A stretch of 44,348 bases of DNA from JANQIV01 sp050117315 (GTDB lineage Bacteria; Bacteroidota; Ignavibacteria; Ignavibacteriales; Melioribacteraceae), in the NCBI GenBank assembly GCA_050117315.1, contig JASFMY010000044.1, positions 1-44,348 on the forward strand, written 5' to 3'. A program made the translations under genes and the position numbers. Under the pieces are notes generated by a model that worked only from the letters and a program-made list of their open reading frames with translations, searched no databases and was not told where the DNA came from. Positions within the stretch are counted from its first letter, which is position 1. The number at the start of each line of letters is the position of its first letter. Shown here in pieces: positions 35,027 through 44,348 of this stretch.

Positions 35027-35054
35027 AAAACCCCGGCAAGCACCGGGGTTTTTT
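35027..35054 (+). terminator. Intrinsic terminator after gyrA
   Basis: AAAACCCCGG, loop CAAGCA, CCGGGGTTTT, then further T residues. A 10-bp stem with T-tract that ends the dnaN-gyrA transcription unit. Confidence 0.92.
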
Positions 35055-35216
35055 ATTAGCACTTAACATAATTATAAAAACAATATTTCTTTTGTTCAAT
35101 TGATATTAGCAGAAGCATATTTTATTTTTAATAAATAATATGTTGCCGTATTATTTAATTAAAAATAGTTTTAAACTTATTCGATAATATTGTAGAACTA
35201 AAAACAGGAAATAAAA

Positions 35217-36404
35217 ATGACAGATAAAAAAATTATTCATTTCGATTCAAAGTGTGTTCATTCAGGCGTTGGTGAATACGAGTACCGACCGGTTGTTCCG
35301 CCTATTTATCAAACATCTACTTTTAAATTTGAATCTGCCAAACAAGGCGGAGCTTTATTTAAAGGTGATGAAAAGGGCTATATATATACAAGAATGAGTA
35401 ATCCTACAAACGAAGCAATGGAAAACAGTATTGCAGAACTTGAAGGCGGATATAAAGCACTGGGCTGTGCAAGCGGGATGGCGGCCATAAATACAACATT
35501 AACAGCTTTGCTTGAAGCAGGTAATCATGTAATTTGTACAAAATCTGTTTACGGACCGACCAGTACTTTATTGAGAACAATTTTTTCTAAGTTTAAAATA
35601 GAAACATCATTTGTTGAGACAGCTAACATAGATCAGATTAAAGAAGCAATAAAACCGGAAACAAAAATCATATATATTGAAACACCGGGTAATCCTACGT
35701 TATCTATAACAGATATTGAAGAAGTATCAAAATTAGCAAAGTCAATAAATGCTAAAGTTGTAGTTGACAATACATTTTTGAGTCCCGCATTGCAGCAGCC
35801 TTTAATGTTTGGTGCCGACATTGTTGTTCACAGCATGACAAAATTCCTAAACGGACACGCAGATGTAGTTGCAGGAATTATTGTTGTTAAAGATGAAGAA
35901 ACCTATAAAAAATTCAGGTCAACACTAAATCAATTGGGCGGAGTAATTGATCCGTTCAATGCATTTTTGGTACACCGCGGCTTAAAAACGCTGGCCGTAA
36001 GAATGGAACGGCATAACCAAAACTCGCAGGTTATTGCTGAATATTTGGAAAGGCATCCAAAAATAAAATGGATTCGTTACCCTGGGTTGAAAAGCCACCC
36101 TCAATATAAAACAGGGTTGAAACAGCATAAGGGTCATGGCGGAATGATTACATTTGAATTAAAGGACGGTTATAAATCAGGTGAAACATTAATGGACAGT
36201 GTAAGACTTTGCCAGTTGGCTGTAAGCCTTGGCGGAGTTGAAACTCTTATCCAGCATCCTGCAAGCATGACCCACTTAACAATGGGAAAAGAAGCACGGG
36301 AATCAGCAGGCATTACGGATGGTCTCGTAAGACTCTCAGTTGGTATTGAAAACGTTGATGATCTAATTAAGGATTTGGATCAAGCTTTATCAAAATTGAA
36401 ATAA
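35217..36404 (+). CDS. Cys/Met metabolism PLP-dependent enzyme, methionine gamma-lyase/cystathionine gamma-lyase type
   Basis: 395-residue fold-type I PLP enzyme. The substrate loop YIYTRMSNPT (56-65) holds Tyr/Arg contacts from the neighbouring subunit. CASGMAAI (84-91) binds phosphate, Tyr112 stacks on PLP, Asp184 is in VVDNTFLSP, and the Schiff-base Lys209 is in VHSMTKFLNGH. The C-terminal end PASMTH...GLVRLSVGIENVDDLI is conserved. SMTKFLNGHADVVAG and the overall match favour methionine gamma-lyase, but the active-site Cys of that enzyme (YGCT) is Pro here (YGPT). Cystathionine gamma-lyase or a homocysteine-forming synthase therefore remain possible. Shine-Dalgarno AGGAA precedes the ATG; monocistronic. 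Confidence 0.85.
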   Translation: MTDKKIIHFDSKCVHSGVGEYEYRPVVPPIYQTSTFKFESAKQGGALFKGDEKGYIYTRMSNPTNEAMENSIAELEGGYKALGCASGMAAINTTLTALLEAGNHVICTKSVYGPTSTLLRTIFSKFKIETSFVETANIDQIKEAIKPETKIIYIETPGNPTLSITDIEEVSKLAKSINAKVVVDNTFLSPALQQPLMFGADIVVHSMTKFLNGHADVVAGIIVVKDEETYKKFRSTLNQLGGVIDPFNAFLVHRGLKTLAVRMERHNQNSQVIAEYLERHPKIKWIRYPGLKSHPQYKTGLKQHKGHGGMITFELKDGYKSGETLMDSVRLCQLAVSLGGVETLIQHPASMTHLTMGKEARESAGITDGLVRLSVGIENVDDLIKDLDQALSKLK

Positions 36405-36575
36405 AATAATAGGTAAAAGAAAGATAATTTATGAATATAGTTCAGATATTTTTGATGTACCTGTTATATGTAAATGATATAGCTTAAGATATAATTAAAA
36501 ATCCTCTGGATTATTATTACCACAGATTTGTTTAATTTTGGGTATTTTTACAGTAATTCTTATTAAGGAAATTCT

Positions 36576-38471
36576 ATGTCAAAAAAATTCATACTCTTTT
36601 TTTTAATCATATTCTTACTCATTCAAGTTAAAAACTTTGCTCAAAACAAAAATCTGTTTGTTCCTTTAAACATACAAAATGCTTATCAGAAAGGTACAAG
36701 AAACTATGACGGGACACCTGGAGAGAACTACTGGCAAAACAAAGCTATGTATAAAATTAAAGTAGAAATTGAACCAGAAACCAGAATGTTATCGGGAAAA
36801 GAAACAATTAAATATTATAATAACAGCCCGGAAGTATTAAATGAAATTTATCTGAGGCTTTACCAGGATATTTACAAAAAAGGAAACGTCCGTGATTTTG
36901 AATTTCCGCCTGAGGCAGTTCATGATGGGACACAGATCTCGTACATTACAGTTAACGGTAAAAGAGTTGACAATATTACCGATTTTAAAAAAGTAAGTTA
37001 CTCGGGAACGAACCTCATTATATATCCGGATTTACCGGTTATGCCTAACGACTCCGTAGAATTAAAAATTGAATGGAAATTTAGAATTCCCAAAGAAAGA
37101 AACTTAAGAATGGGCACTTATGCAGAATATGCTTTCTTTATCGGTTATTGGTACCCGCAGGTTGCCGTCTTTGACGATCTTGACGGGTGGGATCAAATTG
37201 ATTATAAGGGCCTAACCGAATTTTACAATGATTTCAACGATTACGAAGTTGAAATAAAAATGCCGCAGGAATTTTTGGTATGGGCTACAGGCAAATTTTT
37301 GAACGCTGATGAAGTATTGCAAGAAGAATATTATGAGAAATATGTGGAAGGAATGGAAGCGGATAGTGTAATAAAAATAGTAACTAAGGAAGATTATGAA
37401 AATAATAACAAGTTAACAAAAGGCGAAGAATTCAACACATGGAAATTTAAAGCCGAAAACGTACTGGATTTTACATTTGCAACAAGTGATTTTTATTTGT
37501 GGGATATTACAAGCGTAGTTGTTGATGAAAACACAGGCAGGCGTGTTTATACCGATGCTGCATATAATCCCGAATCAAAAGACTTTTACGAAGTTGCATT
37601 TATTGCAAAAGAAAGCGTAAGGCTTCTTTCAACAGATATGCCGGGCGTTCCTTTTCCATACCATAAAATTACAACATTTAACGGCTCCGGCGGAATGGAA
37701 TCCCCGATGATGATAAATGACGGTTCATACCCGACACGTGAAGAAACAGTAGGCATTACTTTGCATGAAGCAACACATACATATTTCCCTTTTTACATGG
37801 GCACAAACGAACGTAAATATTCCTGGATGGATGAAGGATGGGTAGATATGCTCGGTTTTGGTATGGGAAAAAAAATTGAACCGAAATACGATAGGCTCAG
37901 AAGAAATGTCAGAGAATATGTTGTATTAGCCGGGCACGAAAGAGAACTACCGCCAATAGAATTATCATATTACCCGGAAAGGCTGTCTTACCGTATTCAC
38001 GCATACAGAAGACCGTCTTTGGCCTACCAGTATTTAAAGGATATGTTGGGCAAAGAAAAATTTAAAGAAACGCTTCAAGAATTTATGAGAAGGTGGAACG
38101 GAAAGCATCCGATGCCTTATGATTTCTTTTTCACATTTGAAGATCATCTTAACCAGGATCTAAGCTGGTACTGGAAGCCCTGGTTTTTTGAAAACGGTTA
38201 TCCCGATCTTGCTGTTAAAGGTGTTAGAGGCAACAAGGTAAAAATTGAAAAAATAGGGAACGTACCGATACCCGTTTTGTTAAATGTTATTTATAACGAC
38301 GGCTCTGAAAAAGAATATTATAAAACTGTAGAAGTTTGGAAACACGGTAACAAGCAAATAGAAATTGAAATTGAGAGACCGGAAGACGTAACGCAGGTAT
38401 TATTAGGTTCCGATTATATACCGGATTCAATCCAAGAAAACAATATTTATGTAAAAACAATAATAAATTAA
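36576..38471 (+). CDS. Secreted M1 family metallopeptidase
   Basis: Zinc aminopeptidase-like protein of 631 residues with a signal peptide (1-22, hydrophobic FILFFLIIFLLIQV, cleavage near FAQ). The N-terminal beta domain (about 55-240) precedes the catalytic domain. The exopeptidase motif is GGMES (372-376, usual form GxMEN) and the zinc site is HEATH (397-401), with the third ligand Glu420 exactly 18 residues on in SWMDEGW. It probably trims peptides in the periplasm or outside the cell. AAGGAA lies 6 bases before the ATG. It is followed by a secreted subtilisin, so the pair likely serves extracellular protein use. Confidence 0.9.
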   Translation: MSKKFILFFLIIFLLIQVKNFAQNKNLFVPLNIQNAYQKGTRNYDGTPGENYWQNKAMYKIKVEIEPETRMLSGKETIKYYNNSPEVLNEIYLRLYQDIYKKGNVRDFEFPPEAVHDGTQISYITVNGKRVDNITDFKKVSYSGTNLIIYPDLPVMPNDSVELKIEWKFRIPKERNLRMGTYAEYAFFIGYWYPQVAVFDDLDGWDQIDYKGLTEFYNDFNDYEVEIKMPQEFLVWATGKFLNADEVLQEEYYEKYVEGMEADSVIKIVTKEDYENNNKLTKGEEFNTWKFKAENVLDFTFATSDFYLWDITSVVVDENTGRRVYTDAAYNPESKDFYEVAFIAKESVRLLSTDMPGVPFPYHKITTFNGSGGMESPMMINDGSYPTREETVGITLHEATHTYFPFYMGTNERKYSWMDEGWVDMLGFGMGKKIEPKYDRLRRNVREYVVLAGHERELPPIELSYYPERLSYRIHAYRRPSLAYQYLKDMLGKEKFKETLQEFMRRWNGKHPMPYDFFFTFEDHLNQDLSWYWKPWFFENGYPDLAVKGVRGNKVKIEKIGNVPIPVLLNVIYNDGSEKEYYKTVEVWKHGNKQIEIEIERPEDVTQVLLGSDYIPDSIQENNIYVKTIIN

Positions 38472-38537
38472 TATATTAGTATTTTGTATGAGATTTTTTT
38501 AAACTAAACTTTTACAGAACTAATAAGAGATTTTAAA

Positions 38538-41390
38538 ATGAGATTATACCGAATTGTTATTCTAGCCTTATTTATTGGTGCTTCTAATTTTGCCGGATCC
38601 AACTACATCGAGAAAGACGGTGTAAAGTATTTTGCCGACAGAATAGTCGTAAAATTTAAAAATACTGTAAATGTTAATTCGTTAAGCAAAGCCGGTTTAA
38701 CGGAAAGTACTCAAAAAGTCTTTGATAGCTTTGGATTGTCGAGTATCAGCAGTAGATTTCATATAACCAAAAACAGCACACCGGAAGAAATAGAACTGAG
38801 CAAAATAAAGCTAATTGAAAATCAATCTTCTTATGATCCGTTATTTATAGCAAAGAAACTGGAAGCCCAGTCTGAGATTGAATGGGCAGAACCTTATTAT
38901 ATTGATGAGATAGATTACGTGCCGAACGATTTTAGGACAGAGGATCAATACAACCTTTTGTTAATTAAAGCTCAGGAAGCGTGGGAAATCTCAAAAGGTG
39001 CTACTAATGTTGTTATTGCAATTGTTGATACGGGTGTTGATTGGGATCATCCCGACTTGGCAGGTAATATCTGGACTAACAGTGGTGAAATTGCGGGAAA
39101 TAATTATGATGATGACGAAAACGGATATAAAGATGACGTAAGAGGCTGGGATTTTGGCGGATTAAACGGAACGTCCGATAATAATCCCACAGAGGACCGG
39201 CCGGATCACGGAACATTTGTTGCCGGAATTGCTTCTGCTGTAACGGATAACGGGGTTGGAATTGCTTCAATTGGATTTAACTGCAAAATAATGGCGGTTA
39301 AAACTTCCCGTGATGATGTTAGAGACGACAACGATTTGGCATTGATATCATATGGTTATGACGGGATAAAATATGCAGCGGATAACGGTGCTAATGTAAT
39401 AAATTGCAGTTGGGGAGGCTCTGCATATTCACAAGCCAACCAGGAAGTAATTGATTATGCAATATCAAAAGGCGCTCTTGTGGTTGCGGCTGCAGGAAAT
39501 GATAATGAAGCAGAAGTTAATTATCCGGCAAGATATAGCGGTGTCTTGTCGGTTGGTTCATCAGACTCGCATGATGTTAAATCCGGTTTTTCAAATTACG
39601 GGATTGGTTTGGATGTGGTAGCGCCCGGATCAGAAGTTCTTTCAACCTGGCAGGAAGAAGATGGTTATATTTTCGGTAGCGGTACTTCATTTTCATCTCC
39701 TTTAGCGGCAGGGTTGGCAGGATTAGTCTTTTCAGTATTCCCAGAATATTCACCGTTACAGGTTGCGGAACAAATTAGGATAAATGCAGATAACATAGAT
39801 GAAAATAATTCTGGGTTAGAATATAATTTAGGCAGCGGCAGAATAAATGCTCTTAAAGCTTTATCAAATTCGGACTCAAAGTCATTGAGAGCAGACGAAA
39901 TTACCTTTAATGACGAAGGAAACGGCGACGGTATTTTGGAACCGGGAGAAAACGTGTCAATTGAGATTAGTTTTACGAATTATTTAGCTTCATTAAGCGC
40001 ACTAACTATAACAATTGAAACAAGTTCACCGTCAATAACTTTATTGAACAATACTTTTAATAAAGGAGCCGTAGGAACCGGGGATACATTTGATAATTCA
40101 TCGAATAAATTTGTTTTCACTATTGGCGAAGATGCGGAAGAAAACCTGGAAGCAGAATTTTTACTGAGGTATTCAGACGGTGATTATGATGATTTTCAAT
40201 TGACATCTGTTTTTGTCAATCCTACCTACAAAACTCATAATAACGATATGATTTCTTTAACAGTAACCAGTAAAGGCACCCTCGGATTTAACGACTACCC
40301 GAACAATTTAGAGGGCGACGGTTTTTCATATAGTGAATGGGAGAATCTTTTATATGAAGGAGCATTAATGTACAGTATTTCGGCAAATCAACTTAGTGAT
40401 GCTGCTAGGGATGAAACGGGGGATTCACAGTCGGATGATTTTACCCGAGTTACTCCATTTGATATCAGCGAACCCGGTGATTTAGCGGATCAACAGGGCT
40501 ATACTGTTTTTAACGACGATAATGCCGGGTCAAACAAATTTGGAATTGAAACAGAATTGTATACATTTTGTTATGACGACTCACCAAATAATGAATATAT
40601 TATTCTGAAATACCTGCTGAAAAACAATTCATCTTCTAATTACAATAATTTTTATGCTGGTCTTTACTTCGATTGGGATGTTGGCACTGATGATGTTACC
40701 AAGGTTTCCAGCACAGATAATTTTGCTTATCAATATAACTACGAAGGATCGGGTCCTTACATAGGGGTAGCTTTATTATCGCAGGGGAATTTAGGGTATT
40801 ATGCTATTCATAATAACGGTGGTGACGGCGGATTCGGAGTTTATGACGGCTTTACAAAAGCAGAAAAATGGCAGGCATTATCAAACGGGGTTTCAAAAGA
40901 TGAAGCCGGTCCCTACGATGTTTCTTATGTAATATCTGCTGGTCCCTTTAGTTTATCGTCAAATGATACATTAGAATTTGCTGTAGCCATAGTAGGCGGA
41001 GAAACTTATGAATCTTTATCCGATAATATTGAAGCAAGCAAAGAAAAATATGATGGTTTGGTTGTTACAGGTATAGAGGATGATGAATCAGAAGATGAAC
41101 TGCCGTCGGAGTACAGTTTGAACCAGAATTATCCAAATCCGTTTAATCCGGTTACCACAATCAAATATCAGATACCCAAAGATGATGCAAACACTGCGTC
41201 ATCTTCGAAAGTGTTATTAAAGGTATATGGTATCCTGGGTAATGAAATTGCAACACTCGTAAATGAAGAAAAATCACCGGGAGAATATTCAGTTGAATTC
41301 GATGCCTCAAATCTGCCGAGCGGTATTTATCTGTATACACTTAGGAGCGGAAGTTTCGTTTCAACAAAGAAAATGGTTTTAATCAAATAG
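38538..41390 (+). CDS. S8 subtilisin-like protease with type IX secretion sorting domain
   Basis: 950 residues. Signal peptide (about 1-20), then a fervidolysin-type propeptide (YFADRIVVKFKNTVN, to about 135). The peptidase S8 domain has catalytic Asp164 (AIVDTGVDWDHPDL), His224 (DHGTFVAGIA) and Ser384 (SGTSFSSPLAAG), with oxyanion Asn321. Beta-rich modules of unknown role fill 450-850. The last 96 residues (855-950) are a type IX secretion (por) sorting domain: YSLNQNYPNPFNPVTTIKYQ, LGNEIATLVNEEKSPGEY and GIYLYTLRSGSFVSTKKMVL. The protein is expected on the cell surface or outside. The export machinery itself is not in the window. Confidence 0.94.
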   Translation: MRLYRIVILALFIGASNFAGSNYIEKDGVKYFADRIVVKFKNTVNVNSLSKAGLTESTQKVFDSFGLSSISSRFHITKNSTPEEIELSKIKLIENQSSYDPLFIAKKLEAQSEIEWAEPYYIDEIDYVPNDFRTEDQYNLLLIKAQEAWEISKGATNVVIAIVDTGVDWDHPDLAGNIWTNSGEIAGNNYDDDENGYKDDVRGWDFGGLNGTSDNNPTEDRPDHGTFVAGIASAVTDNGVGIASIGFNCKIMAVKTSRDDVRDDNDLALISYGYDGIKYAADNGANVINCSWGGSAYSQANQEVIDYAISKGALVVAAAGNDNEAEVNYPARYSGVLSVGSSDSHDVKSGFSNYGIGLDVVAPGSEVLSTWQEEDGYIFGSGTSFSSPLAAGLAGLVFSVFPEYSPLQVAEQIRINADNIDENNSGLEYNLGSGRINALKALSNSDSKSLRADEITFNDEGNGDGILEPGENVSIEISFTNYLASLSALTITIETSSPSITLLNNTFNKGAVGTGDTFDNSSNKFVFTIGEDAEENLEAEFLLRYSDGDYDDFQLTSVFVNPTYKTHNNDMISLTVTSKGTLGFNDYPNNLEGDGFSYSEWENLLYEGALMYSISANQLSDAARDETGDSQSDDFTRVTPFDISEPGDLADQQGYTVFNDDNAGSNKFGIETELYTFCYDDSPNNEYIILKYLLKNNSSSNYNNFYAGLYFDWDVGTDDVTKVSSTDNFAYQYNYEGSGPYIGVALLSQGNLGYYAIHNNGGDGGFGVYDGFTKAEKWQALSNGVSKDEAGPYDVSYVISAGPFSLSSNDTLEFAVAIVGGETYESLSDNIEASKEKYDGLVVTGIEDDESEDELPSEYSLNQNYPNPFNPVTTIKYQIPKDDANTASSSKVLLKVYGILGNEIATLVNEEKSPGEYSVEFDASNLPSGIYLYTLRSGSFVSTKKMVLIK

Positions 41391-41407
41391 GGAATTACAA
41401 AATATAT

Positions 41408-41689
41408 ATGAAAGAGAAAACGAAAAAAACTATAGATTTTATAATTATAATGGTCGTCTTTGCAGTAACCGGTTCAACAACGGCATTTTTGTCCGGGATA
41501 ATTATGACTGCAATCGGAGTTGAATCATGGACCATTCAGTATATCCTTATATATATAATTTTAATTTTTCCTATTTATCAAATGTTGATTTTAATATTTG
41601 CAGCTATGTTCGGGAAGTTCAATTTTTTTTATTCAAAACAAAAAATATTGTTTCTAAAAGTTAGCGGTTACATTAAAGAAAAGGTATAA
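41408..41689 (+). CDS. Small membrane protein, DUF6787-like
   Basis: 93 residues with two membrane helices (about 9-33 and 43-68). The linker has SWTIQYILIYIILIFPIYQM and the end is FAAMFGKFNFFYSKQKI. This pattern recalls the Bacteroidota DUF6787 family (from memory, untested), function unknown. It starts 17 bases after the subtilisin gene and may be cotranscribed with it, though no functional link is evident. Confidence 0.6.
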   Translation: MKEKTKKTIDFIIIMVVFAVTGSTTAFLSGIIMTAIGVESWTIQYILIYIILIFPIYQMLILIFAAMFGKFNFFYSKQKILFLKVSGYIKEKV

Positions 41690-41747
41690 GTTATACATTC
41701 GTGGTAGTTGAAAAACTAAGAGCTTTCATTTAGTTCATTTTTAGATT

Positions 41748-41770
41748 CCCGAAATCTTAAAGATTTCGGG
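41748..41770. terminator. Bidirectional terminator between convergent genes
   Basis: CCCGAAATCTT and AAGATTTCGGG pair around one base (practical loop about 7-9 bases). GGATTTTATAT follows on the plus strand. It separates the small membrane protein gene from glgA, which converge here. Confidence 0.75.
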
Positions 41771-41797
41771 GATTTTATATTGTCAACAGTCTCAAAG

Positions 41798-43270
41798 TTA
41801 TATACCTTTTCTTTTCCAGACAGCTCTTTCGTAAAGTTCCAAATATTTTTCTGCCGACTTAAGCCAGGTAAAATCTTTATTCATCCCGTTTGATTGTATT
41901 TTACGCCAGACAGGTTTGTTATGGAAATAATTGATTGCCCGTTTAAGCGCATGTTCCATTGCGTAACCTTCATAAGCCTCGAATGAAAAACCGTCGCCTA
42001 TATCCATTCCGTAAGAATTAATTTCGTCCCAATCTTGAACAGTATCCGCAAGCCCACCTGTTTTACGCACAACCGGAACAGTACCGTACTTTAGAGAATA
42101 CATTTGATTTAACCCGCACGGTTCGTAATGTGAAGGCATTAAGAAAATATCTGCCCCGGCTTCAATTAAATGAGCAAGCTTGTTTTCGTAACCGATATAA
42201 ACGCCTGCTTTATTAGGAAATTGCCTATGCATTGAATTAAACATTTCCTGATAATCCCACTCACCGCTGCCTAGAATAGTCCATTGGCAGTCAAGATTTA
42301 CTAAGCCCGGCATTGTCTGCTCAATTATATCGAATCCTTTTTGCGGTGCCATTCGTAATACTATTCCGACAACAGGAATTGATTCGTTGAAAGGCAAATT
42401 AAATCTTTGGCAAAGCTCTTTTTTATTTTTTAGTTTATTGGAGAGATACTTGCTTGAAAAATTAAACGGAATTAGTTTATCTTTCTCAGGGTTCCATTCA
42501 TCGTAATCAATTCCGTTTAATATTCCGTAAAGATCGTTAGCCCTGCTGCGTATAATATCATGCAGCCCGTGTGCAAATTCGGGAGTTGTAATTTCTTTTG
42601 CATAAGTTTCGCTGACCGTGCTGACTACATCAGCAAATACAATTCCGGCTTTCATAAACGAAACCGAGTTTTCAAAATTAACATTGCCCGACCCGTAATA
42701 ATGGTGACCTGCAATTTCAGCCCGCTTTAAAGTTTCTGTTCCAAATCTTCCCTGGTAACCGATATTATGAATGGTAAACACAGTAGCAGTGTTATTGAAC
42801 ATCCTATCCCAGTTATAGTTGTCTTTAATGAACAAAGGCATTAAACCAGTTTGCCAGTCATTGCAGTTTATAACATCGGGAGCCCAGTTTAATCTTTGCA
42901 ATGTTTCAATAACTGCTTTTTGAAAAAGGATAAACCGTTCGTCTTCGTCCCAATCGTTTGTGTAAAGTTTTTCCCTATGAAAATAATGCGGGTGATGAAT
43001 AAAATATATTTCAACATTTGATCCGGGTAAAAGTCCTTTAAATAAATGTACGGGGTGGTCCCATCCGCCGACACGAACTTTAAATTCGCCGATCTCACCG
43101 ACGTATTCGTGTCCCCATTTATATTCATTCACGGGATAATATTTCGGCATAAAAACTTTTACTTCACAGCCGATTTTTGCTAATTCCTTTGGAAGGCTGC
43201 CGGCAACATCAGCTAAACCGCCTGTTTTTGCAAACGGGAAAACTTCACTTGAAACAAAGGCTACTTTCAT
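41798..43270 (-). CDS. glgA: Glycogen synthase GlgA
   Basis: ADP/UDP-glucose-dependent GT5 starch/glycogen synthase, 490 residues, cytoplasmic. The N-terminal GT-B half has the sugar-nucleotide loop KTGGLADV (15-22), VINCNDWQTGLMPLFI and TVFTIHNIGYQG. The C-terminal half has VGIVLRMAPQKGFDII, then MPSHYEPCGLNQMYSLKYGTVPVVR, KTGGLADTV and GFSFEAY. Full length. No other glg gene is adjacent, but the secreted alpha-glucan-type hydrolase at 11894-13714 suggests the organism also handles such polymers outside. Confidence 0.95.
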   Translation of the reverse strand: MKVAFVSSEVFPFAKTGGLADVAGSLPKELAKIGCEVKVFMPKYYPVNEYKWGHEYVGEIGEFKVRVGGWDHPVHLFKGLLPGSNVEIYFIHHPHYFHREKLYTNDWDEDERFILFQKAVIETLQRLNWAPDVINCNDWQTGLMPLFIKDNYNWDRMFNNTATVFTIHNIGYQGRFGTETLKRAEIAGHHYYGSGNVNFENSVSFMKAGIVFADVVSTVSETYAKEITTPEFAHGLHDIIRSRANDLYGILNGIDYDEWNPEKDKLIPFNFSSKYLSNKLKNKKELCQRFNLPFNESIPVVGIVLRMAPQKGFDIIEQTMPGLVNLDCQWTILGSGEWDYQEMFNSMHRQFPNKAGVYIGYENKLAHLIEAGADIFLMPSHYEPCGLNQMYSLKYGTVPVVRKTGGLADTVQDWDEINSYGMDIGDGFSFEAYEGYAMEHALKRAINYFHNKPVWRKIQSNGMNKDFTWLKSAEKYLELYERAVWKRKGI

Positions 43271-43473
43271 ATTTCCTTATTTTTTTTCGAAAAGATAATG
43301 AAATGAATTTTAAGTTACTTTTGTTATTTATCTGTAAAAGTAAAATTTGTTGTTTTTTAATATCTGTTTCAGAAAAGGACTCTGATTAATTTTTTATTGG
43401 TCACAGAAAGATTAAAAACTATACACTTAAGTGCATGTGGCTTTAGCTTCTAAAAAAGTTGTAAATTAGAGGG

Positions 43474-43905
43474 ATGGAATATCAAAGAACCTCAGGTCAC
43501 ACCGTATCTCGTTTAACAGCACATATAGTTTGGTCAACAAAATATAGGTATAAAGTATTAGATGGAGATAAAAGACAACGATGTAGAACAATAATAAAAC
43601 AGATATGCGAATCAGAGGACGTAGTAATACTCAAAGGAGTAGTTTCCAGAGATCATATTCACATAAATTATCTAGCTTAAATGAGTATAAGCAATTTGGT
43701 AAAAAAGCTAAAAGGAAGAAGTTCAAGGAAATTACAGCAAGAATTTCCAGAATTGAAGAACAAGTACTGGGGAGGTCACTTTTGGTCAATAGGGTATGGG
43801 TGTTGGAGTACAGGGAATATAACAGATGAAATGTTAAATGAATATCTGGAAGATCATAGGAAGCCAGAATCAACAGATGACTCAAATTTCATAATTGAAG
43901 ATTGA
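43474..43905 (+). pseudogene. IS200/IS605-family Y1 (HUH) transposase, interrupted by TAA
   Basis: Two halves in one frame: SRLTAHIVWSTKYRYKVLDG to GVVSRDHIHI (with the HxH of the HUH nuclease), a few altered residues NYLA, a TAA at 43678-43680, then MSISNLVKKLKGRSSRKLQQ, YWGGHFWSIGYGCWSTGNIT and EMLNEYLEDH (with the catalytic Tyr). Intact relatives have about two more codons and a Pro-Lys-type pair at the break, so a small deletion plus substitutions is likely. Total length (about 143 codons) is right for TnpA. The stop codon sits in GACTTTTAGTC (43904-43914), a small hairpin of the kind found at the right end of these elements. No tnpB is present. Confidence 0.8.
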
Positions 43906-43908
43906 CTT

Positions 43909-44193
43909 TTAGTCCATAGTGGTTTATTTTCTGAGAAAGACTTGTCTTTATTGCTGATAGTCCTAAGAGGGGAATACAATATATTTGGTTTTAGAAATAA
44001 AGATATAAGAATGAGACTGCCAGAGTTTAATACAGGAAAAATATCGAGTTTGATTAAACGTTTGAAAAATTTTGGCTTGATAAAAAAAGAAGGTAAAAGC
44101 TATAAATACTATTTAACAAAATTAGGAAAAGAACTCGTTATTACGGCTGAAAGACTCAAGGAAACCGTGTTACTTCATGCATTAAATTATTAA
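43909..44193 (+). pseudogene. Winged-helix domain fragment after the IS200-like element
   Basis: In the same frame as the transposase, 3 bases past its stop, the frame reads LFSEKDLSLLLIVLRGEYNI and then FRNKDIRMRLPEFNTGKISS, LIKRLKNFGLIKKEGKSYKY and LTKLGKELVITAERLKETVL. This is a MarR-like winged helix: recognition helix ISSLIKRLKNFGLI, wing KEGKSYKYYLT. Larger proteins ending in such a domain are known in many bacteria with no settled function. The N-terminal part is missing, so the IS may have cut it off. A TTG at 43942 could start an 83-residue product, but that is not well supported. Confidence 0.5.
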
Positions 44194-44348
44194 GTTTTGC
44201 CGAATCATACAAAAATATTAAAGGAGGCTTTGCATAACCACCATATATGTTTTTAAGCTATTATATACTACGAAAAAAAATATTTAATCAATCCGTCCAG
44301 CGGGTTAGCGTAACCATTTCATTTTTTATTCCCTTAAAAACCTGCCTC
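44194..44348. other. Window end, non-coding
   Basis: No gene recognised. The last ten bases (AACCTGCCTC) are the complement of GAGGCAGGTT at 23926-23935, part of the dispersed repeat family. Confidence 0.4.

Noticed and set aside
1..44348. tRNA, rRNA or other structural RNA genes.
   Set aside because: No tRNA-like cloverleaf with a GTTCGA-type arm, nor any conserved rRNA stretch, was recognised on either strand by eye; a covariance search would be decisive.

Overview
The window is AT-rich bacterial chromosome spanning a replication-origin region. It most likely comes from the Ignavibacteria or a neighbouring FCB/Bacteroidota lineage. The clues are a type IX secretion C-terminal sorting domain with the motif NPFNPVTTIKYQIP, the weakness or absence of Shine-Dalgarno sites on many genes, and the accessory families present. 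This lineage call is an inference; no rRNA gene lies in the window.

Layout. (1) 1-2.0 kb: remains of two insertion sequences (IS1634-like, IS982-like), a PhzF-family gene and a GNAT gene broken by one stop codon. (2) 2.0-7.1 kb, minus strand: GDP-L-fucose genes gmd and fcl, a GNAT, a methyltransferase with its PadR regulator, and a stand-alone SIR2-like protein. (3) 7.1-11.2 kb, minus strand: rsmG, mnmG and mnmE, with two ParB-binding parS sites between mnmG and mnmE. (4) 11.4-16.4 kb: a small two-CW protein, a secreted glycoside hydrolase, and clpB. (5) 16.4-24.1 kb: a low-density accessory stretch with dispersed hairpin repeats, a 42-bp tandem repeat, orphan genes and a cluster of decayed genes (DUF3795 fragment, gamma-carbonic-anhydrase-like, retropepsin-like). 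(6) 24.1-25.6 kb: a membrane protein with HEGGH and an asparaginase. (7) 25.6-35.0 kb: the origin region, with dnaA, dnaN, recF, a DUF721/DciA-like gene, gyrB and gyrA, ended by a strong terminator. (8) 35.2-43.3 kb: a Cys/Met PLP enzyme, secreted M1 and S8 proteases, a small membrane protein and glgA. (9) 43.4-44.3 kb: a decayed IS200/IS605 transposase joined to a winged-helix fragment.

Most genes left of dnaA are on the minus strand and most to the right are on the plus strand, as expected for two replichores leaving an origin at about 25.6-27.9 kb. DnaA-box-like 9-mers lie on both sides of dnaA, and one perfect box overlaps its GTG start. Upstream of dnaA are a perfect 22-bp palindrome and a 17-bp-arm inverted repeat.

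No complete new multi-gene system is evident. The best leads are non-coding: the parS pair without parAB beside it, the palindromes upstream of dnaA, the gyrB-gyrA hairpin and the 42-bp repeat with internal dyads. The stand-alone SIR2 gene in the slot where parA/parB often follow rsmG is also worth attention.
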